Assembly: GCA_037969175.1 (NCBI GenBank) | Contig: JBBKWX010000039.1 | Coordinates: forward strand, 5,256-69,255 | DNA: 64,000 bases | Reading direction: 5' to 3' | DNA from: JBBKWX01 sp037969175 | Lineage (GTDB): Bacteria > Bacteroidota > Bacteroidia > AKYH767-A > JBBKVM01 | Shown: piece after piece, positions 36,166-44,743 of the stretch | How the letters are laid out: each line of letters begins with the position of its first letter | Position numbering within the stretch: position 1 is the first letter of the stretch | Made by a program: the position numbers and the translations under genes | The notes under the pieces: model-generated | The model's input: only the letters and a program-made list of their open reading frames with translations | Databases searched by the model: none | Told to the model about the DNA's origin: nothing

Positions 36166-36211
36166 AAAATACGATTCGGCTTATTACTTTATTTTTGTTC
36201 AATAATTTTTC

Positions 36212-36219
36212 TACCTTTG
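36212..36219 (+). promoter_or_regulatory. -7 box TACCTTTG for the SRP RNA gene
   Basis: TACCTTTG is an exact TAnnTTTG match ending 4 bp before the first base-paired nucleotide of the RNA, the position expected if transcription begins at the 5' end of the SRP RNA. Confidence 0.65.
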
Positions 36220-36220
36220 T

Positions 36221-36326
36221 CCCGGGTAAGTCTTATACGACCAGCTCCTATTGAAATTCCCCAGGATCGGAAGGTAGCAAGGATAAATGGTTGAGCGGTG
36301 CGATGTAAGTAGCTTACCCTTTTTTT
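36221..36326 (+). ncRNA. ffs: Bacterial small SRP RNA (4.5S-type)
   Basis: This is the RNA scaffold of the signal recognition particle. The conserved apical hairpin is visible as CCAGGATCGGAAGGTAGCAA (about 36261-36281), containing the GGAA tetraloop closed by C-G, U-G and A-U pairs, plus the AGCA side of the symmetric internal loop that binds Ffh. The ends pair as GGGTAAG (36224-36230) with CTTACCC (36313-36319), followed at once by a T-run, so the closing stem serves as terminator. The length of about 100 nt suits the small bacterial type without an Alu domain. It is a lone plus-strand gene between two minus-strand operons. Confidence 0.9.
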
Positions 36327-36331
36327 GTGCC

Positions 36332-36736
36332 TTATTTTTTGAAATGATTTTCATTAATTTCTACCATCTTGCTAATTGACAGTGGCTTGGTAATATAATC
36401 TGTTACTTCTGTATATGCTTTGGCTCTGTCCAGATCTTTCTGATAAATGGAAGATGAAAGCATAATAATTTTAATTCCTTCCTTTTTATCCAGTTTTATT
36501 TTTTTGAACTCATCGAGGAAATCCCATCCATTCATCACAGGCATATTGATATCCAAAAACAAAAGATCAGGCAGATCAGCTGCGTTTGCATCCTGAATGC
36601 TTTGTAAGGCTGCAATACCGGTTAGATGTGTTTCTATATCGCATGCAAGACCGGATTTAGAAATGATCTTAGTACACAAAAAATTGTTGACGTCATCATC
36701 ATCAATGATCATGATCCGTTTCAATTGTTTTGACAT
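36332..36736 (-). CDS. Single-domain response regulator
   Basis: A 134-residue protein consisting only of a receiver domain. Acidic pocket IIDDDDVNNF, phospho-acceptor Asp in LFLDINMPVMNGWDFL, switch residues in IIMLSSSI and Lys in YITKPLS are all present. There is no output domain, so it either shuttles phosphate or binds a target directly. It lies 9 bp after the large hybrid-type kinase gene and is the last of a three-gene signalling operon. Its 3' end abuts the SRP RNA terminator from the opposite strand. Confidence 0.93.
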   Translation of the reverse strand: MSKQLKRIMIIDDDDVNNFLCTKIISKSGLACDIETHLTGIAALQSIQDANAADLPDLLFLDINMPVMNGWDFLDEFKKIKLDKKEGIKIIMLSSSIYQKDLDRAKAYTEVTDYITKPLSISKMVEINENHFKK

Positions 36737-36745
36737 AAAGTACGA

Positions 36746-39700
36746 TTATACAGTGTAATCCTTCAAAGATATGTGAAAAGTCGTACCAATCCCAACTTCA
36801 CTTTCAACTTCTATTTTCCCGCCATGAGCTTCAACTTGAGATTTTATTATAAAGAGTCCCAGTCCTTTACCCTCAATTCTTTCATGAAAACGTTGGTAAA
36901 AACCGAATAATTTCTCTTTATATTTCGCAAGATCAATTCCAAGGCCGTTATCTTTAACACTTATAATCACCATTCCGCTTTCTTTTGTAGTCTTGATTTC
37001 GATCAAAGGATCACGTTCAGGTGCCCTATATTTAATAGCATTTGTGATCAGGTTCAATAAGATACTTTGTATATGGCTTTGCGGATAAACCATTGTAGGG
37101 GTCATTGCAAAATCAACATTAAAGACAACATTAGATTTAAGTACTTGAGTCTCTATGCTATGAATCACAGAATCCAGAACTTGCTGAAATGAAACTTGAA
37201 TGATATCATCATTTAGTGTTTTCTTTTCAACAAGCATTTTGATCAGATCATTAAGGGTAATATGCAGGTAATTCAAGGATTGATTCATCCTTTTCATTAC
37301 TTGAGGATTTTCAATATTCAAAGGATCAACGGAATCATATAACCCCATCAATCCAATTAAATTTGCAACCGGAGAACGTAAATTATGAGATGCAACATAT
37401 GCAAATTGTTCCAGTTCATTATTTGATAAGATCAATTCATTGGTAAGCTGTTGTAAGGCTCTTTCTGCAGCCTTTCTTTCATCAATATCAAGGAGAGTAC
37501 CCGACATTCTCTTAGCCTGATATCTATTGTCCCTGATAAATGCCCTGCCTTTTTTCAGTATCCACTTGTAGGTGCCACTCTTGGTTCTAAGCCTTTGTTC
37601 AGATTCGTAATGATCGGTCTTGCCTTCAAGATGCAATTTCAATTTTTCATTCACAAAATCAATGTCCTCAGGATGAATTAAATCTTCCCATGAATTTCTT
37701 GAACTAAATTCATTCAAATTATCTTCATAATCATATCCCAGCATTTCATACCAACGTTGATTATAAATTGCAACATCTTTTTCTATATCCCATTCCCACA
37801 TCGCCAGATCTGCGCCTTTTATAGCAAGATCAAGTCTTTCCTCTGAGATCCTTAGCTCGTCCTCTGCATGCTTTATTGCCGTGATCTCTTGTTGAGAAAC
37901 AACAGCATAACCCTGTCCAATTTCCATTCGGGAAACTCGTACAATAAACCATTGTACACGATGATCGGTATGCATTGGATATTCAATATGAAAGATCCTT
38001 TTATCTGAATTAAAGAGTGTTTGAATGCCATTTTTTAAATTCTGAGAAAATTCACATCCTTTTTTATAATTAGAATCCAGTATTTGATAATAATTTGAAT
38101 TTACTTCTCCTCCTATGATCCATGCATTATTCAATAAGCTCGCTTCTTTCCAGCCATCATTGACAGCCATGATATTACCTGTGTTTTCAACAACAGCAAT
38201 TAAAGAAGTGAGAGAGTTCAATATTCCCTTGGTAAAACTCTCGTTATTCCGGAGAGCCTCCGTCATTTTGTTTTTATGAATAAAGGACCCAATTCCTACG
38301 GCGATCGTTCGCAGCATAGATAGCTCATCAGGATTCCAGGATCTAGCTGATTCACAAGAATCCATTCCTAAAAATCCCCAAAATAAATTGTCAATAAAAA
38401 TTGGGACTACCGCAATCGAAAGTATATTTTGTGAGGCAAGAAATTTATGTTCAGGTTTCGGAAAATCATTAATGTTTCCATCTATTGAATTTCCTTTTTG
38501 AAATTCAGATAACCATCTACCCATACCTAATTCGGAATAAGAAGCATTCTTAGCTGAACCAAATTTAGAAGTCCCATATTTTTTGTTGCTAAACCATTCA
38601 TATAGCATAGTACAAGAAAGGTTTGCCGGATCTTCAAAACTATTTTTAAATATATAACAACGATCTAATTTATTTTTCTTCCCCAAAATCTCTACCGCTT
38701 GTAATAGGGCAGTTTCATCATCAGGATTCGTAAGCAATACATTTGAAGATTCAGCTGCCGATTGTATCAATTGTGTTCTTTGCTCATTTACTTTTTTCAG
38801 CTTCTTTTTCTCAGTTACATCTCTGATAATAGCTTGAAAATATAATTTCTCAGCAAAATTTATCTTACTCAACCTTACTTCTACATCCATTAATGTACCG
38901 TCCATCTTGGAATGAATCCAATCAAAATTGATCTGATTTTCCTCTTGAATAAGTTCTCTAATAATTTTGACTTTTTGGTCTTTGTCAATACCATTCTGAT
39001 CATTTGGTGAATAATCAATTGGAGATTTCCCCAGAAGATCCGTTTTCTTGCAAGCAAAAATCTCTGACGCCTTTGGATTACAATCCATAATTTCGAGATC
39101 TCGCATCAGAATTATGGCATCTTCTGATGCATTGAATAAGTTCTTGTACTTTGTTTCGCTCTCAGTCAGAGTATCCAGTGCTCTTTTCTTTTGAGTGATG
39201 TCATGTGAAATATCCATCAAAATCCGTGAACCATCTATGTCAACAAACATGGTTCTTGTTGAGGACCATCTGTAATCTCCATCCGTATTTAATATCCGGA
39301 AATCTATTTTATTTTCTGCACTCTGCCCTTGAAACAACGCATTATAACTCTTGGCAACTTCTTCTCTTTCATCCGGATGAACTCTTTCCAAGATATCGTA
39401 TACCGACATTCCTGCCATATCATCTCTGGAATAACCGATGATCTTAGCTGATGCATCATTGACCATTATGATCTTCTTGGTGGTGATATCCGTTAGCGTT
39501 ATACCTACGTTTGCATTTTCAACTAAACTACGATACAACTTTTCGCTTTGGCGAAGTTTTTTACTTGTGAGCAATCGTTCTAATTCTGCAGAAGCCCGGG
39601 TGGAAAATATTTTAAGAATGCTTCGGCTAAACTCCATATCTTCAATCGGCTTTGAGTCGATAACAGCAAGACTACCAATAATATCCCCTTTAGATGATTT

Positions 39701-40510
39701 TAGTGCTACACCAAGATAAGATTCCGCTTTTAACTCTTTCAAATAAAGGAGGTCGGGATATTTTGAAATAATGTTTTTTGAGATCCCATTGAATCCTGAG
39801 GTCAAACTATCTTCGCAAGGAGAGCCGGCCAGCTCATATTCGAAATTGTCTATTAATTTTTGATCATCAACAAAAGCAACAGTTTCAACTGTTGTTAATG
39901 AATCATGTACCCGCTGGGTCACATATGAATATTTAACATTTAATGTAGAAGACAATCTCTTTACCAGATCAACAAAAAAAGTCTCTTCGTGGCTCCCGGA
40001 TACACCATAACTAATCTGCTCAACAATTTCAATCACTTTGTTACGCTTTGAGAATTCGAGATCCTGGATCTCGTCTCTAAGTATCCCCAATTCCTTTTTC
40101 ATTTTATAGGATTCGAGAATCCTGATCACAGAAAAGGGTAATAGATCTAACTTGTTTTTTAATATGAAATCATCAGCACCATTTCGCAAACATTCAACAG
40201 CAAGCTCTTCGCCAATAGAACCCGTAACAAATATAAAAGGTGTATTTGATTTGTGTTTTGTGAAATTAAAAGCAGCGGCGCCATCATATCCCGGGATTCT
40301 GTAATCAGCAATTACGAGATCCGGTTTATTATCAATAATACAATTTTCGAAGCTAATTTTATCTGTAGTTTGAATTATGTCTAATTCAAAATCAAGGGTG
40401 TTTAATTGATTTACAGTTAATTCAAGATCATAAGGGTTATCTTCCAATACAACTATTTGAATTTTATCCTTGCTGGTTTTAAATGTATCCAAGTATTTAC
40501 AATTAATCAA
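36746..40510 (-). CDS. REC-GAF-PAS multi-domain sensor histidine kinase
   Basis: A 1254-residue cytosolic kinase without membrane segments. Domain order: receiver (about 16-135; VVLEDNPYDL, LVIADYRIPGYDG, ILKNKL), GAF (about 155-310), two PAS (about 325-445 and 450-565; YRSLVENANVGITLTDI; YKNLFNASEDAIIL), a second GAF (about 580-745), two more PAS (about 755-1010; EWDIEKDVAIYNQRWYEMLG). Then a HisKA (about 1025; FAYVASHNLRSPVANLIGL, phospho-acceptor His in SHNL) and HATPase (LLNLITNAIKYRAPERD; VKDNGLGIDL; GKGLGLFIIKSQVEAHGG). All catalytic boxes are intact. It overlaps the upstream PAS sensor gene by 4 bp, so the two are co-translated. Confidence 0.93.
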   Translation of the reverse strand: MINCKYLDTFKTSKDKIQIVVLEDNPYDLELTVNQLNTLDFELDIIQTTDKISFENCIIDNKPDLVIADYRIPGYDGAAAFNFTKHKSNTPFIFVTGSIGEELAVECLRNGADDFILKNKLDLLPFSVIRILESYKMKKELGILRDEIQDLEFSKRNKVIEIVEQISYGVSGSHEETFFVDLVKRLSSTLNVKYSYVTQRVHDSLTTVETVAFVDDQKLIDNFEYELAGSPCEDSLTSGFNGISKNIISKYPDLLYLKELKAESYLGVALKSSKGDIIGSLAVIDSKPIEDMEFSRSILKIFSTRASAELERLLTSKKLRQSEKLYRSLVENANVGITLTDITTKKIIMVNDASAKIIGYSRDDMAGMSVYDILERVHPDEREEVAKSYNALFQGQSAENKIDFRILNTDGDYRWSSTRTMFVDIDGSRILMDISHDITQKKRALDTLTESETKYKNLFNASEDAIILMRDLEIMDCNPKASEIFACKKTDLLGKSPIDYSPNDQNGIDKDQKVKIIRELIQEENQINFDWIHSKMDGTLMDVEVRLSKINFAEKLYFQAIIRDVTEKKKLKKVNEQRTQLIQSAAESSNVLLTNPDDETALLQAVEILGKKNKLDRCYIFKNSFEDPANLSCTMLYEWFSNKKYGTSKFGSAKNASYSELGMGRWLSEFQKGNSIDGNINDFPKPEHKFLASQNILSIAVVPIFIDNLFWGFLGMDSCESARSWNPDELSMLRTIAVGIGSFIHKNKMTEALRNNESFTKGILNSLTSLIAVVENTGNIMAVNDGWKEASLLNNAWIIGGEVNSNYYQILDSNYKKGCEFSQNLKNGIQTLFNSDKRIFHIEYPMHTDHRVQWFIVRVSRMEIGQGYAVVSQQEITAIKHAEDELRISEERLDLAIKGADLAMWEWDIEKDVAIYNQRWYEMLGYDYEDNLNEFSSRNSWEDLIHPEDIDFVNEKLKLHLEGKTDHYESEQRLRTKSGTYKWILKKGRAFIRDNRYQAKRMSGTLLDIDERKAAERALQQLTNELILSNNELEQFAYVASHNLRSPVANLIGLMGLYDSVDPLNIENPQVMKRMNQSLNYLHITLNDLIKMLVEKKTLNDDIIQVSFQQVLDSVIHSIETQVLKSNVVFNVDFAMTPTMVYPQSHIQSILLNLITNAIKYRAPERDPLIEIKTTKESGMVIISVKDNGLGIDLAKYKEKLFGFYQRFHERIEGKGLGLFIIKSQVEAHGGKIEVESEVGIGTTFHISLKDYTV

Positions 40511-43323
40511 TGAATATAATCTACAAAAGGAAGAGCAATAAAAAGCTTGATTTTATTATCGCTTGAAATTTCAGCACTGATCTTTCCATCCATTTTTTCA
40601 ACTATCTTTTTCACTTTTGTTAAACCTAAACCAGGTCTTGCTGAATCGCTTACTATGAAGGGTTGAAAAATATTTTTTGAATCTATGTTTTCTGAGAAGC
40701 TTCCATTATCACAATATTCCAGCACCGGTCCTCCAACCTTATTCATCCAACGAGCTTTTATTTCAAGATGTGGCAAATCTTTATTGTGATTTATAGAGTT
40801 AGTGATCAATTCTTTAAATACCAGTGCCAACTGATCTTTATCAGCACGAATTTTCATGGGAAACTCATTGTTAATAATCAATTCGCATTTTGAAGATATT
40901 GAATCTTTATCAAAGACTTGCGATATGAGACGTATCGGATCAATTTCCGTGAGCTTCAATTCCTTTCTCAAAGTGCGTGAGAAATCAACCATCGCATCCA
41001 TCCACTCAGACGAATTACTTTCCGCATCCCGTAAGTGCAAAAATTGAAACATGTTGTCAAGCTCTAAATTTTCAAATTCACCACGCAATTTGGGTGTTTC
41101 ATTTAGTTCAGTATCAGATTCAACGATATTACTTGCTGAATCAATAACGTTTCTGTAATTTCCTATGATCCCCCCGATAGAAGTATTATTCAAAAGATTA
41201 ATAAGCGAACTTTGAATCGAAATATATTCGCCATTTTTTGATCTCATTCTTAAAACCGTGTTATAAGCAACACCCGGATTACTCAACAAATTTGATAGAT
41301 CCGATACAGCTTTTGGCATATCATCTTCATGGATCAGATCAAAAATTGATCTTTCAATCAATTCACTGGGTTGATATCCCAAGATCCTGAGAAGTGCAGG
41401 TCCCTGAAATTTCACAATTCCATTTTTATCAAATACACCTACTCCATCGAAAGAATTTTCCAAAATTGCTTTGAAAAAATCCTGGCTGTTCAATAGTTTT
41501 TCTTCGACATCCTTCAAGTTGGTGACATCCGTTAGATATCCTTCCAATAAGTGCTTTTGTTCAACTTCAGACCAAACGGATTTCCCATTCTCGAGTATCC
41601 AACGGAATGTTCCATTAGCAGACTTGATCTTATAAGAGATCTGGAAATCTTCTTCTGCTTTTACATATTCAGCAATATAACTCAAGATCTTTTCCTTATG
41701 TTCTTCAACGATCAGTTCTCTATAATCCAGATCCGAAGCAAGAATTAATTCTGATGCATCATAACCTGTGAGATTTGAAACTCCACTACTTAAGAATTTC
41801 ATGTTGAAAGGATACTTTGCTTCAGCACTATATGCTGCACCGGGCAAATTCTCCATCAAGGTTCCTATTTTGCGATTTGTTTCCTTTAACTCAAGTTCAC
41901 TGTGTTTTCTAGATGTAATATCTCTGATAACTAACTGAATGATCTTATTATTAGAGGCATCAATTACATTCATGCTTAGATCTACCGGGATCAATAAGCC
42001 TTCCTTATTTTCTATAATATATTCTTCAGAAAACAATTCCCCATCCTCTTCAAGCATTAAATTAAATTCTTCTAAAAATTCATTATGTTGCCCGGCTAAT
42101 AAGGAAGTAAACAACGTGTCTTTTAGCTGGTCTTCATTTTGACCAAAGAGTAATTCAGCTTGCAAATTACATCCATTTATCTTTCCATTTGAATAATCAA
42201 GTATAAGAATTGCATCTAAAGAAGATTCAATAAGAGATTTAAATTTTGTTTCTGAAACTACCAGATCAACTTCCATCTCGCGTCGTTTAGAAATATCTGT
42301 GATCATAGCCAAGGCTCCAATATATTTATCTTCATCCATAATAGGATTCGTATTCAAAATACACCAAAGATCACTGCCGTCTTTTCTCTTAAATTTAAAA
42401 TCGTGCTGTTCAGGGATTCCACGTTTTCTTTTATCCAAATTTAATTTGGTTATCATTTTGCCCTCTTCATCCATAAAATCATATAGGGTCTTACCTATCA
42501 TCTCATCTACAGAATATCCTAGCATTTCTGCCATTTTAGGATTGACAAATGTGGTAATTTCCTTTTCTTCGATCATCCACATTCCCTCCTGTGACGTTTC
42601 GACGATCAACTTGTACAATGCTTCACTTTTAGCAAGTCCAATTTCTGAGATCTTTCTCTTTTCTATATTATTTGCCATTACCAGACAAGCAGGTGTGGAA
42701 TTATAAGTAGTCAGATGAGAATGGATCTCTACAGGAAATATTTTCCCGGATTTGGTCTTATGCCTCCATTCCCCTGAATGCCTAAATTTTGTTTGTCTTT
42801 TTTTAATAACATCTTCTAGTTTTTCGATGTCTTCAACAGGTCGGATATCAGCAATTGTAAGATCCAAAAACTCCGATTTATCCCATCCGTAAAGATCAAG
42901 AGCTGAATTGTTAACATCTAAAATTTTTAAGTTTTCCAAATCATAGATAAACATACTCATCGGGTTATCTCTAAAAAGATATTCTCCCATATGTGGATTT
43001 GAACTAGCGTTTGTATCGATCAATTCACAAATTAATATTTTATCTACTTTCTGAACCCTCAATAAATAATCACCTGTGAAATGAGGTGTTTGAAGTTTCA
43101 CATTTAAATCCCGTTTTAAACCGGATTTACTATTAACAAATTCAGCTAATGGAAGAGCCTCAAGGAATTTGTTCTCGGTCCAGGATCTATCAAGTTCTTC
43201 TGCAGCATGAGTATGCGTGAGTGCTTCCATGCCAGCACTCCAAAAAATTATATTGCCACCCTCATCAATACCAAACAATCTGGTTTTGATCTGAGAATAA
43301 AAAACTTCGAGAAGGGCTTTCAT
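40507..43323 (-). CDS. Multi-PAS sensor protein with degenerate kinase core
   Basis: A 938-residue cytosolic protein with five to six PAS domains in series: a degenerate one at about 1-105, then about 110-225 (SMFIYDLENLKILDVNNSAL), 235-350 (EGMWMIEEKEITTFVNP), 355-470, 475-600 and 605-725 (NSFDGVGVFDKNGIVKFQG). The C-terminus keeps a HATPase-like region (LVFKELITNSINHN; ARPGLGLTKVKKIVEKMDGK). However, the segment where a SHDLR/SHELR H-box is expected reads DNMFQFLHLRDAESNSSEWM, and the G1 box is CDNGSF instead of DNGxG. It is therefore probably a poor or inactive kinase that feeds signals to the co-translated kinase downstream. Confidence 0.9.
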   Translation of the reverse strand: MKALLEVFYSQIKTRLFGIDEGGNIIFWSAGMEALTHTHAAEELDRSWTENKFLEALPLAEFVNSKSGLKRDLNVKLQTPHFTGDYLLRVQKVDKILICELIDTNASSNPHMGEYLFRDNPMSMFIYDLENLKILDVNNSALDLYGWDKSEFLDLTIADIRPVEDIEKLEDVIKKRQTKFRHSGEWRHKTKSGKIFPVEIHSHLTTYNSTPACLVMANNIEKRKISEIGLAKSEALYKLIVETSQEGMWMIEEKEITTFVNPKMAEMLGYSVDEMIGKTLYDFMDEEGKMITKLNLDKRKRGIPEQHDFKFKRKDGSDLWCILNTNPIMDEDKYIGALAMITDISKRREMEVDLVVSETKFKSLIESSLDAILILDYSNGKINGCNLQAELLFGQNEDQLKDTLFTSLLAGQHNEFLEEFNLMLEEDGELFSEEYIIENKEGLLIPVDLSMNVIDASNNKIIQLVIRDITSRKHSELELKETNRKIGTLMENLPGAAYSAEAKYPFNMKFLSSGVSNLTGYDASELILASDLDYRELIVEEHKEKILSYIAEYVKAEEDFQISYKIKSANGTFRWILENGKSVWSEVEQKHLLEGYLTDVTNLKDVEEKLLNSQDFFKAILENSFDGVGVFDKNGIVKFQGPALLRILGYQPSELIERSIFDLIHEDDMPKAVSDLSNLLSNPGVAYNTVLRMRSKNGEYISIQSSLINLLNNTSIGGIIGNYRNVIDSASNIVESDTELNETPKLRGEFENLELDNMFQFLHLRDAESNSSEWMDAMVDFSRTLRKELKLTEIDPIRLISQVFDKDSISSKCELIINNEFPMKIRADKDQLALVFKELITNSINHNKDLPHLEIKARWMNKVGGPVLEYCDNGSFSENIDSKNIFQPFIVSDSARPGLGLTKVKKIVEKMDGKISAEISSDNKIKLFIALPFVDYIH

Positions 43324-43353
43324 AGGGAAATTTCTGAATTATTGGAAGCAAAA

Positions 43354-43382
43354 CAAAAATACAATAATTTACTCCTTACAAA
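43354..43382 (-). promoter_or_regulatory. Promoter of the multi-PAS signalling operon
   Basis: On the minus strand TTTG (43379-43382) and TATTTTTG (43354-43361) are separated by 17 nt, close to the Bacteroidota TTTG-N19-TAnnTTTG pattern. The ATG at 43323 lies 30 bp downstream. Confidence 0.6.
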
Positions 43383-43400
43383 ACCAATTTAGTAATTCCT

Positions 43401-43432
43401 TTAGTTTTAAGAAATGTGAATCCTTACATTTG
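43401..43432 (+). promoter_or_regulatory. Promoter of the fsa-like aldolase gene
   Basis: TACATTTG (43425-43432) matches TAnnTTTG exactly; TTAG (43401-43404, one mismatch to TTTG) is 20 nt upstream. The aldolase ATG is 25 bp downstream. A longer in-frame reading from 43416 would overlap this box and is rejected as the start. Confidence 0.5.
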
Positions 43433-43457
43433 CATTTCATCTACCAATAGAAGCCAT

Positions 43458-44120
43458 ATGAAGTTCTTTATCGACACCGCTAACCTGAATCAGATAAGAG
43501 AAGCCAATGACCTTGGTGTCTTGGACGGAGTTACAACAAATCCATCGTTGATGGCAAAAGAAGGAATAACCGGTGCAGAGGAAGTTCTTGAACATTACAA
43601 AGCTATTTGTTCTATCGTCGACGGAGATGTTAGTGCTGAGGTGATCTCCACGGATTTTGATACGATCATTAAAGAAGGAAAAATCCTGGCTGCACTACAT
43701 CCAAATATTGTTGTGAAAGTTCCAATGATAAAAGATGGTGTGAAAGCTCTCAAATATTTTTCATCTGAAGGAATCAGAACAAATTGCACATTGGTGTTTT
43801 CAGCAGGGCAAGCTTTATTGGCCGCAAAAGCAGGAGCATCCTACGTCTCTCCCTTTATCGGAAGATTAGATGATGTGTCTTATGATGGAATTGAATTAAT
43901 TCATCAAATTGTTGACATTTATGAAAATTACGGCTTCGAAACAGAAGTTCTGGCCGCTTCTATCCGACATACAGTTCATATAGTTAAATGTGCAGAAGCC
44001 GGTGCTGACGTAGTAACATGTCCTTTGCAACAGATACTTGATCTGTTAAAACACCCACTTACAGATATTGGGCTTGCAAAGTTCTTGGCTGATCATGCCA
44101 AAGCTTCCGGCAAAATTTAA
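43458..44120 (+). CDS. fsa: Fructose-6-phosphate aldolase / TalC-type transaldolase
   Basis: A 220-residue class I aldolase starting at ATG 43458 ([18 protein letters not shown]), the exact beginning and length of the FSA/TalC subfamily. The Schiff-base lysine is K87 in [19 protein letters not shown] and [14 protein letters not shown] are family signatures. It catalyses either aldol cleavage of fructose 6-phosphate or transfer of dihydroxyacetone in the pentose phosphate pathway; sequence alone cannot settle which. Two bases separate it from yciO, so the two form an operon. Confidence 0.93.
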   Translation: MKFFIDTANLNQIREANDLGVLDGVTTNPSLMAKEGITGAEEVLEHYKAICSIVDGDVSAEVISTDFDTIIKEGKILAALHPNIVVKVPMIKDGVKALKYFSSEGIRTNCTLVFSAGQALLAAKAGASYVSPFIGRLDDVSYDGIELIHQIVDIYENYGFETEVLAASIRHTVHIVKCAEAGADVVTCPLQQILDLLKHPLTDIGLAKFLADHAKASGKI

Positions 44121-44122
44121 TT

Positions 44123-44743
44123 ATGCTCCTTAGAATTCACCCGGATAATCCGCCGGAAAGGCTTATCAGACAAATATCAGAAGTTTTGAATAATGATGGA
44201 GTAATCATTATACCAACCGATTCTGTTTATGCTATTGCGTGTAGTATTCATCGTATTAAAGCAGTCGATAAGTTATGCCGGATCAGAAATATAAAAATTG
44301 AAAAAGCAAACTTTTCATTTTTATGCAATGATCTGAGCCATATCTCAGATTTTACAAAACATATAGATACCGCGACTTATAAGCTTATGAAAAGAGCATT
44401 GCCCGGACCCTATACCTTCATTTTGAATGCGAGCAACAGTGTCCCTTCAATTTTCAAAAGCAAAAAAAAAACCATTGGTATCAGGGTTCCGGATAATAAA
44501 ATTACGCAACTCATCATCAAGGAGCTTGGCCACCCATTGATGGTAACCTCTCTGCATGATGAAGATGATATTTTGGAATACATGACCGATCCTGAATTGA
44601 TCGATGAAAAATTTGGTACTGCAGTTGATTTTGTAATTGACGGTGGATACGGCGAATTATCGCCTACAACAGTCGTTGATTGTACAGGTGACAATCCGGT
44701 TTTAATCAGGGAGGGCAAAGGAGACATTAGTATCATCTCCTAA
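44123..44743 (+). CDS. yciO: YrdC/Sua5 family protein of the YciO branch
   Basis: A 206-residue YrdC-fold protein. It matches YciO rather than TsaC/Sua5: LRIHPDNPPERLI at the start, PTDSVYAIACSI, KLCRIRNIKIEKANFSFLC, TIGIRVPDN, and the end PTTVVDCTGDNPVLIREGKGD. TsaC/Sua5 make threonylcarbamoyl-AMP for tRNA t6A; YciO keeps the nucleotide/RNA-binding fold but its role is less certain. It is predicted cytosolic. Its last 42 bp overlap, antisense, the end of the convergent nnr gene. Confidence 0.9.
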   Translation: MLLRIHPDNPPERLIRQISEVLNNDGVIIIPTDSVYAIACSIHRIKAVDKLCRIRNIKIEKANFSFLCNDLSHISDFTKHIDTATYKLMKRALPGPYTFILNASNSVPSIFKSKKKTIGIRVPDNKITQLIIKELGHPLMVTSLHDEDDILEYMTDPELIDEKFGTAVDFVIDGGYGELSPTTVVDCTGDNPVLIREGKGDISIIS

